64,000 bases of DNA from Sciurus carolinensis (GCF_902686445.1 NC_062222.1:40485792-40549791), one strand, 5' to 3'. Shown: positions 1 to 13,780, counted from the stretch's first letter. Translations and numbers: made by a program. Notes: generated by a model from the sequence alone, not told the origin.

Positions 1-1241
1 TAAAAGTTGCATGTTTATGAATTATAAAATAATGTAGTGATGGAGAGCTTGGAGATATTCTTATTATTTCAGACAAATAAGAATTAATTAAATTTGCTTT
101 CACCTGGCAATATATCTACAAAGTTCAATAAGAATTTCCAAAGCAAGTATTTATTTTCTAATGTGATTGTTTAGGTATGCATTTTTAAAAGAAACAATAC
201 CATGCCATCGTTATATATATTTTAACTTACATGAAAATTTCTTTTGCTCTGTTGTTGGCTTTCAATTCAACTTGTAGACAAGTTTAATTCAAATATGGAT
301 TGAATTTTACATAGCACATTTGTCAATTTTGCCCTTGAATTTTCATTATTAAAAATAAAAATAAATATTCAATATATTGCCATCAGATTCTCATTCAATT
401 TATTTAATGTTGGTTTATTTTACTTTTTCCATGGAAATGTAAGCTTCTGGAAGGCCAAGAATGATATATATTCAATTAGAAATCCCTAGTAGATAGACAT
501 ATATTTGACATTTAATGTTTGTTGAAAATACAATTAAACATTCACAATTTGTTGAAATGTTTCATCTTAATTGAGCAAGCAATATAGAAACATTAAAAAG
601 TTTAGATTATATATTACATCTAGAGGAGATTAAGTAAAATGATAACAGTGATATTTTTTTGTTTCCCTAAACTCCCCTCCGGTAACCTATTTGTTCCCAG
701 GATAAATTGATGGGTCAAACACATTTTTCATCACTAAGGTATATTCAGTGTATGGTGTTCTTGTGTGTTCTTGAAAAATACTCAGCTATGCAGATTCTGC
801 CTCTTCTAACTAGTGTAAATGCAAAGAGTAGGGAGATAGCGCCGATCCCATCTGAACAGGAAGATACAACAACCACAATAAAAACATGTTCCAACTGTTC
901 CTTACATAGCTTATGTTTAATGCTTTCCTCTACCTGTTATTTCTCCCAACCTGTCCATTTGAAGCAAGACAAATTATGATTTAGTGAGTCCACAACTCCA
1001 TGATCCTTTCATCAGAAGCCATTTCAGTAAATATTTATTAGCTTCTACACCGGCATTAGGTACCTACTTTATTTTAGGTATAGAAATATCAAGGATAATG
1101 TGATTGTCAAATGTTTTCTTTCAAACCCCAGCAAATTTATTAGTAGGAAAATAAAGCAATAGAAATAACAAAGTAAAACTAAAAAAAAAAAAAATTAGGC
1201 TAGGTCCTAAGAAAACAAAAAAGAAAATGTTAAAGGGATAT
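1..1241. other. AT-rich intergenic DNA, no gene seen
   Basis: I see only AT-rich single-copy-looking sequence with an A-run near 1180-1193. The open frame near 707-979 has no recognisable domain and low-complexity composition, so I do not treat it as coding. Confidence 0.6.
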
Positions 1242-1257
1242 AAGAATGTGAAAAGTG
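1242..1257. repeat. Target-site duplication, left copy
   Basis: AAGAATGTGAAAAGTG is repeated exactly at 2101-2116, after the poly-A tail of the L1. Confidence 0.9.
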
Positions 1258-1261
1258 ACTC

Positions 1262-1677
1262 CTAGACCAAGCCACACACCGCGCTTCTCCTCTTCCTCTG
1301 GGCAGCCCCCCGGTGTTCAGAAGCGCTCGTTCTGAGTCCAAACAGCTCGCCACGCAGCTCCTCCTCAGGCAGCCGTCCGGAGCCCCAGTGGTTGCTCCGA
1401 GTCCAAGCGCTGTGCTGAGCCGCCTCCTCTACGATGATCCCAGTTGTTCGTGTTTACCGCTCCAGTGGGGGGAGGGGCGTCTCGCCGAGCAACTCTACTT
1501 CACAAAGTTCCCTGCAATCCGGGGTTACCGCCCGATTCGGGATGCCTCCCCAACAGGAGAGACTCACCCAGCGGCTTTGAGTTGGTCCCAAGTCTCTCAC
1601 TATCTCCTCTTTTGAATCCTGTGTCCTAGAGCAACATGAAATGCAACCACCCTCTAGTCCACCATCTTGAAACCTCC
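1262..1677 (-). promoter_or_regulatory. L1 5' UTR (internal promoter), inverted
   Basis: This is a GC- and CpG-rich stretch, unlike its AT-rich surroundings. On the minus strand it starts with an AAGATGGTGGA-type L1 5' end, which contains the usual YY1-like AAGATGG core. It would be the L1 promoter region, here detached from any ORF. The small open frames inside it (for example 1313-1615 on the plus strand) come from its high GC content and are not genes. Confidence 0.75.
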
Positions 1678-1864
1678 TTTTCAGTGGTATATATATACAA
1701 TGGAATATTACTCAGCCATAAAGAATGATAAAATTATGGCATTTGCAGGCAAATGGATGAAACTGGAGAATATCATGCTAAGTGAGATAAGCCAATTTCC
1801 AAAAAACCAAAGGACGAATGATATTGCTAATAAGTGGATGATGACACATAAGGGGGGGTGGGAG

Positions 1865-1900
1865 GGGTTAGTGTTAGGGTTAGAGTTAGGGTTAGGGAGG
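1865..1900 (+). repeat. TTAGGG-like short array in L1 3' UTR
   Basis: Several GTTAGGG units, some imperfect, follow a run of G's in the 3' UTR of the twin-primed L1. The G-rich strand could form a quadruplex. It lies inside the retrotransposon, so it is not evidence of an ancient telomere. Confidence 0.7.
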
Positions 1901-2100
1901 GGTGCAAGAATGGAGGAAGGAAGGACTGTATAGAGGGAAAAGAGGGGTGGGAGGGTTGGGGGGTAAGGGAAAAATAACAGAATGAATCAAACAACATTAC
2001 CCTATGTAAATTTATGATTACACAAATGGTATGCCTTTATGCCATGTACCAACAAAGAAACAACATGTGTCCCATTTGTTTACAATAAAAAAAAAAAAAA

Positions 2101-2116
2101 AAGAATGTGAAAAGTG
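2101..2116. repeat. Target-site duplication, right copy
   Basis: Exact copy of the 16 bases at 1242-1257. The first A's may also belong to the poly-A tail. Confidence 0.9.
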
Positions 2117-2439
2117 TCTTCCAATTTGGGACTCAGTCCTCATTGATCTAAGATCTTTCTGGAGTGAAATAATAATAATATTAATAATAATATTATCTCA
2201 ATTTATCAAATTGGGAGAGTGATAAATATGTTTTTACATCCAAATCTTGATGATTAACAAATCATATATATGAATCAAGGTATATTTAAAAGTGAAACAT
2301 GTTTGATAGCTAAACAACAAATATTTTATTTTTGTAATTTACTATTTTTTCTTGTAAATTTTGTTTTTTAATTTTAGTGACTCTTGGAATTAAATCTAGA
2401 CTTGCACACATTCACAAGCACTCTTCACCAAGCTACCCC

Positions 2440-4925
2440 AGCAACCTTTATTTTTAATTGACATATATTTAATTATTTATGGGATACAGTATTATAATTC
2501 AAAGCATGTATAAAATGTGTAAAGATCAAATCAGTGAAGTAAGCATTTCAATCTCTTCATATATGATAAATTTTACATGTTCTGAGTGTTCAAACTCTTC
2601 ACTAGTTTTTTTGAAAAGTGTAATTAATTGTTGCATAATTACCCTAATGCACTATTTATTAGATTACTTCCCCACCTCTAACTATTTTGATATTCATTAC
2701 CTACCATCTCATTGTCTACCCCTTTCCTCCCCTTTCTGCCCTCTACTAAACTCTACACTGCTTTATATTTCTGTATGATCAACTCTTTCAGTTTCTGCAA
2801 ATGAATGAAATGTGGGATTTGCTTTTCTGTGTCTGACCTATTTTATTTAATACCCATTTCCATCCATGTTCCCTGAAATGACAATATTTCATAATTTTCA
2901 CAGTTGAATAATATTCCATTTCTATATTTATAACATTTTAATCCTTTCTTATGCTAATGAACAATTGATTTCATATCTGTTATTATAAAGAGTGCTACAT
3001 TATAAATATAAGATACAGGTTTATCTTTTCCATAATGATTTAATTTCTTTTTTATATATACACAGTACTGGGATTGATAAATTGCATCAGTTTTTTGAGA
3101 AACAGTCATACTGTTTTTCATAATGGCTGTACTAATCTACAGTTTGCATGTTCCCCTTCTCCACATGCTCATCAGCATTTATCATTTTTTGTGTTTTTGA
3201 TAATACTCCTTTTAACTAGGGTGAGGTGACTTTTCATTGTGGTTTTCAATTTGATTTCCCTCATCATTAGTGCTGTTGATCAGTTTAACATATACTTATT
3301 GGTTATGTGTACATGTGCTTTGGAGAAATGTGTATTCAGATACATTACCCATTTTTATTTTGGTTATTTGAAATTTGTTTATGTTTTTACTATTGAATTT
3401 TCCTTATACATTTTAGATATTAACTCCTTTTCAGATGAGAGAAACCAATTAAAACTCATATAAATATATATATTTATGGTTTTGATTTGTATTTCTCTGA
3501 TATTATCCATTTTCTGTTGGTCATCTGTGTGTTCTCTTTTGAAAAATGACTATTTATTTCTATTGTCCATTTCATAAGTGAGTTATTTGGGGTTTTGCTA
3601 TTGAATATTTTTAAGATCTTTACATTGTGTTCATACTGAAGCCTTGTCTGACATATAGTTTTAAAATATTTTCTCCAATTTTTATTTTGTCTCTTTACTC
3701 TGTTGTTTCCTTTGTTCAGGAGAAGCTTCTTAGTATGACATAATCCCATTTAAGCAATGATATAATTCCATTTAAGCAATACAGCCTGTGCTTTTAAGAC
3801 CTTATTTAAACCCCTTCTAATGTACTAATAAGTTTCCCTATGTTTTCTTCTAATAGTTTTACACTTGCACATGTTATATTTATATACTTCATCCTCTTTA
3901 AATGTGGTGAGAAATTGGTATCTAATTTTATTCTTCTGCATGTGGATATCCAATTTTTCCAGCATTATTTATTGAAGGGACTGCTTATTCTCCAGTGCAT
4001 GTTCTCGGTATCTTTGAAAAAGATCAGTTAACTCTAAATATATAAATTAATTTCTGGATTTATATTGTTCCATTGATATATATGTCTGTTTTTATGCAAG
4101 TGTCAGGTTGACTTTATTGCCATAGTTTTATAATATGTTTAGAAGTCACATATTATGAAGCCTGCCCTGCCCCAGGGTAGATTTTGCTATTCTGGAGCTT
4201 TTGTTGTTTCATATAAATTTTATGATTGTTTTATCTAGCTCTATGAAAAATACCATTGGTATTTTGATGACTATTGGATTGAATCTGTGTATTTCTTTGG
4301 CTACTATGGACAGTTTAACAATATCAATTTCTCTAATTGATGAGCATGTGTGTGTGTCCTATAATTTTTTGTCACTGTTTTGTAAATTTATTGATATCTT
4401 TTATTTCCTTGGTTAAATTTATTCCTAAAGTCTTTTTTATTATGTTATGAATATGATTGCTTTTTCATTTCTTTTTCAGCAAGTTTCAGTTTTATGGAAA
4501 TGTCACTTTTGTAATATTTTTTCTGTATCCTGTAATTTTATTGAAGTTATAAGTTCCAACAGGATTTGGTGGAATTTGAGGTATTTTCTATAAATAAAAT
4601 CATATCAACACAAAGAGGGATAATTCCATTCCCTCTTTACTAATCTGGATGCTTTTACTGTATTTTTCTTGCCTAACTAATTGCTTTAACTGACTTCCAG
4701 TACTATGTTGAATAGTGTTGTTGAAAATAACATCCATGTTATGTTCCAGGAGTTAGAGAAAATATTTTCAGTTTTTCTCCATTTAGCATATCCACTTTGG
4801 GTTTCTATAACCTTTATTTTGTTGAGGTATGATCCTTTCTTGTTGGTTTTCATTATTATTAAAGCATACTAAATTCCCTTGAATTTTTTTCCTGCGTCCA
4901 TTGAGATAAACATATGGCTTTCTTC
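2440..4925 (-). mobile_element. Old L1 3' half (ORF2 remnant and 3' UTR)
   Basis: Read on the minus strand, the segment runs from L1 ORF2 (right) to an L1M-like 3' UTR and tail (left, near 2440-2560). Recognisable pieces are the end-of-ORF2 stretch around 2880-3130 and ORF2 reverse transcriptase-like sequence around 3900-4920. There are many stops and indels and no usable reading frame, and the right boundary is uncertain. An ancient 5'-truncated copy is most likely. Confidence 0.65.
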
Positions 4926-6270
4926 TTTAGCTATAGCCTATAAAAATACACCTGCTACAACAGTAGTTCTCAATTCTATATTTGTGCTCTTATATTTGGA
5001 AATAACATATTATGTAAAGTCTTTCCATTTACTTGCCTCAAAGCAGCTAAAGTTTAATAAACATGTATCTACCTATTCTATATAATTTTTCTAAAGATTC
5101 ATAGTTATTTTGAAAAAATAATTGTGAAATAAACTAATTGAATTTTATAATAACTTATACACAAGTTATGGATATAGAAAACATCTCCCAGATAGTATTT
5201 TAAAACAGTATATTACCACTACACTTTAAAAAGATGCTACTTAAATTTGTCAAGGAAATACATAGTCAAATGTTAAAAAATGAGGATAAGGCCAAAGGAA
5301 AGATTTAAACAGATTGAATGATTAACAATAATTCAGTATAAAGTTTGAGTTTTTTTCAGTTTGGTATATTTTATTCTATAATATTATAAAATTGAATTTT
5401 TGACAATATGAAATTCTTTTTAATCTCTGCATTTCATATCCATTCCTTGGTTCCAAGATAGTCAATGTGGTTCTCTTCTTTCATCTCAATATCTTTCAGG
5501 ATTTATAAAACAAATTATGCCAAAAATTTCTGTACTGAAAGGTATACCAAGTCAAAATTTAATAGGCCAAAACACATAAAAATATTTTGAAAAGTGAGAA
5601 ACTGAAATTTTCTCATTCAACAACATAACATCAACCATCAATTTATCGTACAGAAAAGGAAACAAAAGGTAGAAGTGAGATAGAGTAATTAATATATGAT
5701 ATATAATTATCCCTAGGTGTACGTGTGTGTGTGTGTGTGTGTGTTTCTTTCTTTTTTTCTTTCTTTTTGGCCAGAAACTTGATTAAAAATTACAAATACT
5801 GTACTTAACTCTTGTTTCTCAGTGAAAAACAGCAAAATTCAGGTAAGCAACAAAATAATGAAAATATTACAAATTTTGTAAGTCATATCTTTTCATTATT
5901 TCTATATTGAGGAAACGGTGTTACTCTGTGCTTCAATTATTGTCTTCATCATTAGTCATGTGAATTTATTGGGTAAACTCTATTGATTCACTCCACTTCT
6001 CAAGTCTCATCTAGATGTACTATATATTTTTGTGGCAGAGAAAGATTTAGTCAAGGTAAGTGACATAGAGATTACAGGGAATAATCATTTTTGGTGGTAA
6101 CTATGTGTAAAAAAGATCTGTGTAAATGAGTAGCAGTGTGGAATAAAATGTTCAAACTAAAATTTTGCTTAAAATTTTTCCTAAAGTAAAGATTATCACA
6201 TATGTCTGGGTAGAAATACAAAATCAAAGAACAGTTTGTAGTAGGCAAGACACAAATCTTTTTTCAAAAT
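4926..6270. other. AT-rich DNA with a (TG)n microsatellite
   Basis: No gene is visible. A TG/GT dinucleotide run lies at about 5721-5745, followed by a TTTC-rich tract to about 5768. Confidence 0.6.
5721..5768. repeat. (TG)n microsatellite and pyrimidine tract
   Basis: About twelve TG repeats are followed by TTTC-type repeats. Confidence 0.85.
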
Positions 6271-6274
6271 ATTT

Positions 6275-6420
6275 TACAGATATAATTTTTATTGGTGCAT
6301 ATTAATTATTCAAGATTATGGGTCTCATTGTGGCATGTTCTTATATGCATAACATATTTTTTACTATTTTCACTCATTGGTATCTCACAATGTTACTGTC
6401 TTCCCAATAAAGTAAAATGA
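6275..6420 (-). mobile_element. Short L1 3' UTR fragment
   Basis: The wording around TATGGGTCTCATTGTGGCAT resembles the antisense of an L1 3' UTR. A similar short piece lies at about 6855-6945. Both are degraded and their boundaries are approximate. Confidence 0.4.
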
Positions 6421-6949
6421 AAACAAAGGAAATGAAACAGACTTAAATTCATCACTGAATATTTAATGATACACCGTAGCATCCCATCATGAAATGTGGA
6501 ATAATTTGATATTTTTCACTCATTTATGGTCCAAAGTAATTCTTGATTCACAAGGGAAAGTAAAACAAGACTGGTCACTGTGTTAGCCAGTTAGAATTTT
6601 ATAGTCAACGTTTTTCTATCTGACTAGCACTGTTTAGCATTATATGGCTAATAAATTCAGCTTGACTTCTAGTTTTTCAATAGGTTTGAATCTGTTTAAT
6701 GTTAAGCATAATTTATACTTCAAATAGTAAATTCCAAAGCACTTCAAAATTCAGTAACAAAATCCTTTCAAATATTTTTTATTGCCTCCTATTTATTTTT
6801 TACTGCCTCTTTTTAGTTATATGTGACTGTAGAATTCATGGGACCACATTATTGTGGACATACATAATGGTGGAATTCACTTTGGTGTATTCATATATGT
6901 ATATGGGAAAATTAAGCACCATGTATGTGGTGCAATCTTAGGTCTTTAT

Positions 6950-9900
6950 TCAATAGGATAGAGAGTACTGCATATAAGTGATACCAGTGAAAATGTATGC
7001 ACTTCCTTTTCTTCTTCTACACAATATCCATACTAGAAGGAAAACTTGGCTCATGAACATTTGTATTTGCATAAGATAATGTCTCTAAGTCGATCAACGC
7101 AGCAGAAAATCCATTCTGAATTTAGTTACCAAATGCTATTATAAGTTCATTTGCTTCAATGATCCTGTTTAAAAAAGGTTCAAACAGATGAACAGAATTC
7201 CTCTGGATGAATGTCAGCTGCACAATTGAGCTATGTACTTACTTAGCAAACACAAGTGGAAATGTTAATGAAAACAGATATCATAGATATTATTTTGTAC
7301 TTTCTGCTTCTTTAATACCTTCTTACTGATGGAATTTAGAAAATTAATATTACAATGACTACCATGAAAATTAAAGTGACTTGACTCTTTATAATTAGCA
7401 ATTTGAGAATACAGTCATCTCAAACCATCTGTTTCCTTTTGTTTGTAGTGGATTGTGCCAGTAAGTTGACTTAATGTTCAAAAATGGTGATGAGAAAAAG
7501 TAATAAGAATAAGGGTGTTAAAGTTGTTTGGAATGGTAAAATAAAATGTATCTAGGGTAGGAAAACTGTACATTGTAACAAACAATTATAACAGGGAGAA
7601 AAGATAGCATGATATTTAGTTAAAAGGTGAAATGGCTCATGTTTTTACTTTTTATCTAGGTTTGTTTTGTTTTGCTTTCCCCACCATGAAGTGAAGTGTT
7701 GGTAGAACAGTCACATGGATTAATGGCTCAAGAAATATAAGTAGTTCTCATCCATGCACTGCATTCCTGAACCTCAGTCTTTCCTCTCTGTAAAGAAGTG
7801 ACTAAGCAATATGATTTTCCAGGTATCATGTACTGATCCTCAGGGATTCCAGAATAAAATTTTGAGTGGAAAATATTAAGATGATTGATATTTTTAATCT
7901 AAGATTTTATAAACTTGCATGTTATAAATAATTATTTTGATGGATCTGTGAAGCACTCCTTGAAATGGGAAATATTTAAAAACATATCCTGATTATCACC
8001 TCTATGGAAATGGCATTAAACATATATTCTTCATAAAACATTTATATAGTTAATGTACAAGGGAATTTTTAGCTATTTTTAAATTGTCAGAACCCTTAAC
8101 TATGGCTAAAATAGTATACACGTTTCACAGAGACAATTATGAAGCATAGTTTAGAACTGAAAATATGAAGGTCTTCTTTCTTCTTTTTCTCATTAATTAT
8201 TTTTGAAGACAAAAAATATCCCTGTAAACACTAAATGAATTCTTGGCACTTTAAACAAAGGGATATGTCTTTCTTGGTGTCGTATGATGTTGAAAATCAC
8301 AGAACTAATTCAATGAATCCTCACCAATTTTTAAAGCATTGTAAGATACAGATTACAGAAATGCATAATATAAAAGAAAGATGACCATAATTACAATAAC
8401 AATTATAATAATTTATGATAAAAGGAACAATTACAAATATTTTAGAAAGTGATAATTCTCAAAGCACTTAACTCTACATTAAGAATATGGTAAGTACCAA
8501 AGAAAAAATTGTTAGTTACCATTACTAGTACTTATTAGTAACATTACTATTTAAAAAATTTTAGAACTACTTTAAAAGAAATACATATTTATTTTAAAGA
8601 TCTCAGTATACAGTGATATATCCTACAAAGTTATAACTTAATAATAGTAGCAGTTTTATTTTACATAATCATATCAAATATGCCAACAGATGGTATTAAA
8701 ATTAAATACACCTATAAATGCAGTAATAAAAATTGATGGCATACTTTGAATGGGCAAAACTCCACTCATTAGTCAATTTTGTTCTATATGTGCCTACATT
8801 AACAAAGTTGTCATTAATAATTTGAATACTTTTAAATGATACATTTTTATTGCCAATGCATTTTTAGGGATTAATTTTATATTACATTTCTTTTAAATAC
8901 TGCATGCAGAATTCTAACTAAATTTTTCAATGCAATAACATATATGCTGAAAGAGAATTATATTTTCTCATTAAAAATAATAGGAAAGTGTTTTAAGTCA
9001 GAATATGAAAGACAAAACAGTCAATAGTCGGAGACTATTTTGGAATCAAACCAAAGGCGATTGATTATAACTGATCAAATCAAGTTGAGGGTCAAAACAA
9101 AGAAGGTATATTAGCTTAGATCAGGGACCAATGGCTGCTACAGGTCACATAGGCCACACTGGCCAGGCTCTGCTGTTTTGCTGTAGAACTCATGCACTAA
9201 GACTGGTTTTACATTTTTGAGTGATCAAAAGACAATCAATAGAAAGCATTTTGTGATAGGTAAAACTCACATGAGTTTTAAGTTTCTTATCACCATGTCC
9301 ATTCACTCATATATTGTCTATTCACCACGGTGGCAGATTTTAGTAATTGCATATGCTTCCAAAGCTCTTGAGCTATAATGATCAGTTACATTGTAAGCTA
9401 TAAACACAATATATACAGCGGAAAGATTTCACCCAACACCTTATTGCAATGTGTTTCTCTTGTACTCTACTCTATTCTATTTCGTTTGAACAATATTTTA
9501 AATATCATTTCTGATTCTGGCCCACCAATGATTGTACAGTTTGAAAAACATTAGATTTGTTTTCTCAGTCTTGGTTGTATAATAAATCATCTAGGAAGCT
9601 CTGATTTGGAGGTGAGGTCTTTTGTGGTTGTTAGTAACAACAAAAAATGAAATGAATGTGAACTATGTTTTATAGAGATATATTATATTGATGACATACA
9701 CTGTAATGCTTCATGAAATGTATTGACATACCAAAAGAAGTGTTTGTATTGTAAGTATATGACTTTAATATTAAAACAATATGTATTTTAAACTTAAGAT
9801 ATATGTATCTCTTAAACTTATTTAAGAATTATATATATATATGTATATATGTATATATAAAGAATCAAGCACATGGATTTTTGTTTGTATTGATAGCCAG

Positions 9901-11085
9901 AAAAGTAAGTGCTTTTTATAAAACTGAATGTCAGTACACTGGTGAATTTAAAGACCAATAAGAAGATTTGTAAGTTACCACTTTCTGTGAATGTGGTAAA
10001 ACAATATGAAAAAATGAAAAATATTAAATTAATACCAGGTCCATTCTCTGTTAAATTTATTTGTAATCCAATGACATGAATGTATTTTCTTATAAGTACA
10101 AATTCAGATATTATTTCTATTGACTGAACTGGAATAAGAATTCAGTGAAATGTAATCATATTTATTTTAGTTAGTATTGATAAAAGGTATTACTATAAAT
10201 TTTTACAATTTCATTTGGGTATATTGAAATGGTCTATTTTGACATACTTACTGTCATGATATTCAGCACAAAGGAATTTAACAAATCTAAAATTGACACT
10301 AAAATTTTCAAGATTTTTACTGTTTGAAATGTAAGTGTCAACTTATGGAAATCTATGAATAATAATGTGAAACTCTTCCACTATGCTAAAGTTAGAAGCA
10401 ATTATTGCAAAAGTATGTATAATTCAAGGAGCTGTTGATACCTACAATTTTGCCCTTTGTTTCCACAAATGGCATTTGAGCATGACATTGGAATGACAGT
10501 CAAAACTTAAGAGAATTAAAAAGAATAAAGAAAATTTAAAACTTAGCTCTTGAAAATTAATGAGTGAGTACACTAAGGTTACTAAAGAAATTTCCCCCAC
10601 TAGGAATTCAAGATATAGCAATACTTTACTAAGATAAATAAAGCAATAACTGACATTTTTTAAAAGAAGAAATGTTAAAAATTGAGAGAACTCATATAGT
10701 GATTGGGAAAAGCTAAACAAAGGAGATCATGAATTAAGACATAAGAGAAAATATGAATAAAGAGAAAGCATGTGTTGTAATCTACCTATAAAAAGCATAT
10801 TCCATAATTTTTATAGTCCATAATCCACCATAATATTATAATTTATACATATATATGTATGCACTAAATAATGTGGTAATCAAAATGGTAGGCATAAATT
10901 AAGAAGATATATTTTGAAGTTAAATCTTTGATTCTTATTTTCTTTCCTTGTGTAAAAAATAAAAAACAAAAGGGACTTTTGACTTTGTTATAAGCAATAC
11001 ATATTACTCAGATAAGGAATTTAGCAGGTATCCTCACACATTGAATTTTTTAAAGAAGAATTAGCTACTATTATTGAAAGAATAG
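6950..11085. other. AT-rich intergenic DNA, nothing recognised
   Basis: I find no gene, clear SINE or LTR. There is a TA-rich alternating tract at about 9830-9860. Open frames here are short and biased in composition. Confidence 0.55.
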
Positions 11086-11089
11086 TGTT

Positions 11090-11590
11090 GTGGTTTGGGA
11101 AATACTATCCCCCCAAAATGACAATTTGACACATTTAAGATTTTAAGCTAAAAGAATTAGAGAAATGTTAAATGCTGAAAAGATTCTGATATTCCCCTGA
11201 AGAGCTCAAAAGATCCAAGAGGTCTCCTCCCTATACCAGGATGAAAGGATCATCCTTACTCCTGAAGAGAGAGGAATCTTGATAAACAGACTTCACTACC
11301 TTTCCCATGGTGTACTACTCAAGTCCATACCCTCTTTTGCCCTACTGCATTTTCCATGATGCTTGACTCTCCATTAAAACTCACACAAAAATTCTCATAT
11401 TTAAGTGTCTGCATTAAAAGTCTACATTTTCTTATAAACTCTCATGTGTCATTTTAAATTTATATCAAATAAATTTGTATGTTTTTTTCTTGCTAATCTG
11501 TCTTTTGTTACAGGTCTCCCAGCCAAGAACTTAGACAGGTAGAAGAAAAAGATATGTTTGCACACCTACAATTGCCTTTTATTTAATTAC
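11090..11590 (+). mobile_element. Probable old ERV LTR remnant
   Basis: The segment has a polyadenylation-like ATAAAT context near 11465-11475. It is followed by a CTTGCTAATCTGTCTTTTGT stretch and a CAGCCAAGAAC stretch that I associate with the U5/leader of mammalian ERV LTRs. No partner LTR or internal region was seen. The family is uncertain (ERVL or class I). Confidence 0.4.
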
Positions 11591-13610
11591 TGTAGAAAAT
11601 TTCAAACATATTTAAAAGTACTAAAACTTTCCTTTCTGTGATTCAAACATGCAGAATAAATTGGAAAATATTTATTTGCTTTTAAAGAAACATTCCCAAA
11701 TCAAATAACAAAAAACAAATAAATAAAATAATAAAATAATGGATAAAAGTACATGTCAAACTTTTAAACATATCTGCAATTCATGTTACTTTTGATCTTT
11801 AAATTTATTTCATAGAAATATCCCTGTATATGATTAACTTTAATGCTAATTTTTTTAATAAACAGAAAAATACCTAAACTTTTCTAAATATTGTACACTG
11901 ACTGTCAGTGTTTAACAAATCTTTTAAACATACTAGTCTTAAAAATTTTTTAACCAATGGCGCTAATACTAAAAATAAATATTATACTGAGTACCGACTT
12001 GCTACCTGAAGTGCAAAGAAGCTAAAACATGTCACCGGGTGCTTGCAAATAAAAGTTTTCATATTGAGGGCCAACCATCAAGGCAACAAAAGATAAAACT
12101 CTAATTTGGTTTTCAGATTAATTGGTAGTAGAGGAATTTACAAGGAAGGGAAAAGGGAGAAGCTCTTGTTAGTCAAGAAGGGAGAGTACAGTCCTTTTGG
12201 CAGGCATAGATGAACATCCTGTTCCTTCTCAGGTAGCAAGTTTCTTTTCTAAGGAAGTTATGCTCTGCATGGGAGATTTTAAGCTGGTGACATCAAAATG
12301 TCATGGACCAGAGGAGCTTGTTTCACCCACACATATTCATTCTTGAAGAGCCAGTTTAAACCATATTTGAGTATCATCTGGAGGCACTTCTTACAAGACA
12401 ATTTAAGTACTTTTTCTGGATGTGACCAGGTCTTAGCTGATTTCAGCAATAATGACAAATATGATTCATCTTATGGTTCCCAATATTCTGCTAAATTGGT
12501 ATCTTTTCTCATTAAAGATAAGCCCAAAGAGCCAACGTTGGAGACAAATAATGAGAAATGTGTGACATGGTAAAATATTCCAATACCAGTTTAGTTTTCT
12601 TTTTTCAGTAACTAATTCTAAGTGACATCAATTTCCTAATTTCCCTGTTTTGGATATTCATCCATAATAACCCTATTTTTAAAAAAGGGTACCAGAATAT
12701 GTCACCAACTACAAAATATGCCTCTTTGGTGTAATGATACTTTGAGTCAAAGGCAATTGGGAGCCAATACATAAAACACAAGTGCTTTTCCATGCCATAA
12801 CTGCCTAAAAATTTAGCATTAATTTTACCTTTTACAAAAAAATTTTTGATTTATAAAGGAAATTTATATTTGTAAAGATGTCTTCATACCAGAAAATGAT
12901 CCACTCTTGAAGGCAACTCTCATCAAATCCACATAAGTCTCAATCACCAGACTGCCTCCTTGAGTTTCATTTATTTACAAAACTCTGTGTTGATTAAACA
13001 GTTTATCCCTTTCGTTAATCCCTTTTATATTGAATCAGTTTAATTTACGGGTCCATAGCCAAAGAGCCTAAGATTGGTACAGGAAAAATGTTTTTCCTCT
13101 CCTGCAATGTAATTGAAAGATTTTTGTAATTATTTTGGATGCTTCACGGCAGGCATATTATCCTCTTATCTAGTTGACACTCATCAAAATTAGTGCACTC
13201 ATATTACCTATTACTGTAGACTTAATTAGTGGGTCACAATCTTTTTCTGACTTAACAAAATGACCATAGACATTCAAAAAACTGAATGATACCAAAGTCA
13301 AAATAAGAATACATCCTGCAAGGTGAGGGAGAGAAATCCTTTTAGCAAAATCAGGCTCTTTTACATTTTTACCACCTTAAAATTTTTAAGGTCTATAATT
13401 ATTAGCCTTTTGGAGAGTCTGACTATAAGTCTGATGTCCTCTTCATCAAAAGAAGAACACTGGAGAAAGTATAATTTCTCACATTAGATACTGAACTCAG
13501 TTCAAGAAAATTCTGGGGATAGTTATGATTACTATTATTATTATCATTGACAAAGGTGGGTACAAAGGTAAATGGTCCATGAATTTAAGAATGTGAGAAA
13601 TTTTCCCCTC
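11591..13610. other. Intergenic DNA, no gene supported
   Basis: A 91-codon frame at 12298-12573 is open but has no domain, signal or family I recognise and no context supporting expression. The rest is AT-rich and unassigned. Confidence 0.5.
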
Positions 13611-13780
13611 CTTTTATTCATTTATTTTTTATAGAGACGTGTATTGCTCTTTATGGAATATAGTCTTATAATATGATACACATATGTAATGTGTAATGAT
13701 CAATTCAATATAAGAGCACTTCTATCTCCTACAATTTGACATTTCATGTGATCACACATTGTCTAGGTATGAGTGAGATT
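13611..13780 (-). mobile_element. Short old L1 3' UTR fragment
   Basis: Antisense L1 3' UTR-like wording (TATAGAGACGTGTATTG, then a TGTGTAATGATCAATTCA stretch). It is degraded. Confidence 0.4.

Larger units (their letters stand above)
1258..2100 (+). mobile_element. L1 insertion with inverted 5' part (twin priming)
   Basis: The right part (about 1681-2100) is an L1 3' end in plus orientation, with the end of ORF2, a G-rich 3' UTR and a poly-A tail. The left part (about 1258-1678) is the CpG-rich L1 5' UTR in minus orientation; read on the minus strand it begins at about 1677 with GGAGGTTTCAAGATGGTGGA. The two parts meet head to head near 1680, so the inverted piece reaches the very 5' end of the L1 RNA. 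The whole is flanked by a perfect 16-bp duplication (1242-1257 and 2101-2116). Known mechanism: twin priming during target-primed reverse transcription produces exactly this structure. The perfect duplication and retained CpGs suggest a recent event. The middle of the element, most of ORF1 and ORF2, is absent. Confidence 0.9.

Noticed and set aside
1313..1629. CpG-rich frames that could be a CpG-island first exon
   Set aside because: The stretch is an inverted L1 5' UTR bounded by a target-site duplication, not a host promoter.
1865..1900. Interstitial telomere from chromosome fusion
   Set aside because: The TTAGGG-like units sit inside an L1 3' UTR with its poly-A and target duplication.
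12298..12573. 91-codon open frame in non-repeat DNA
   Set aside because: No domain, signal peptide, codon pattern or neighbour supports it, and its length is within chance for AT-rich DNA.
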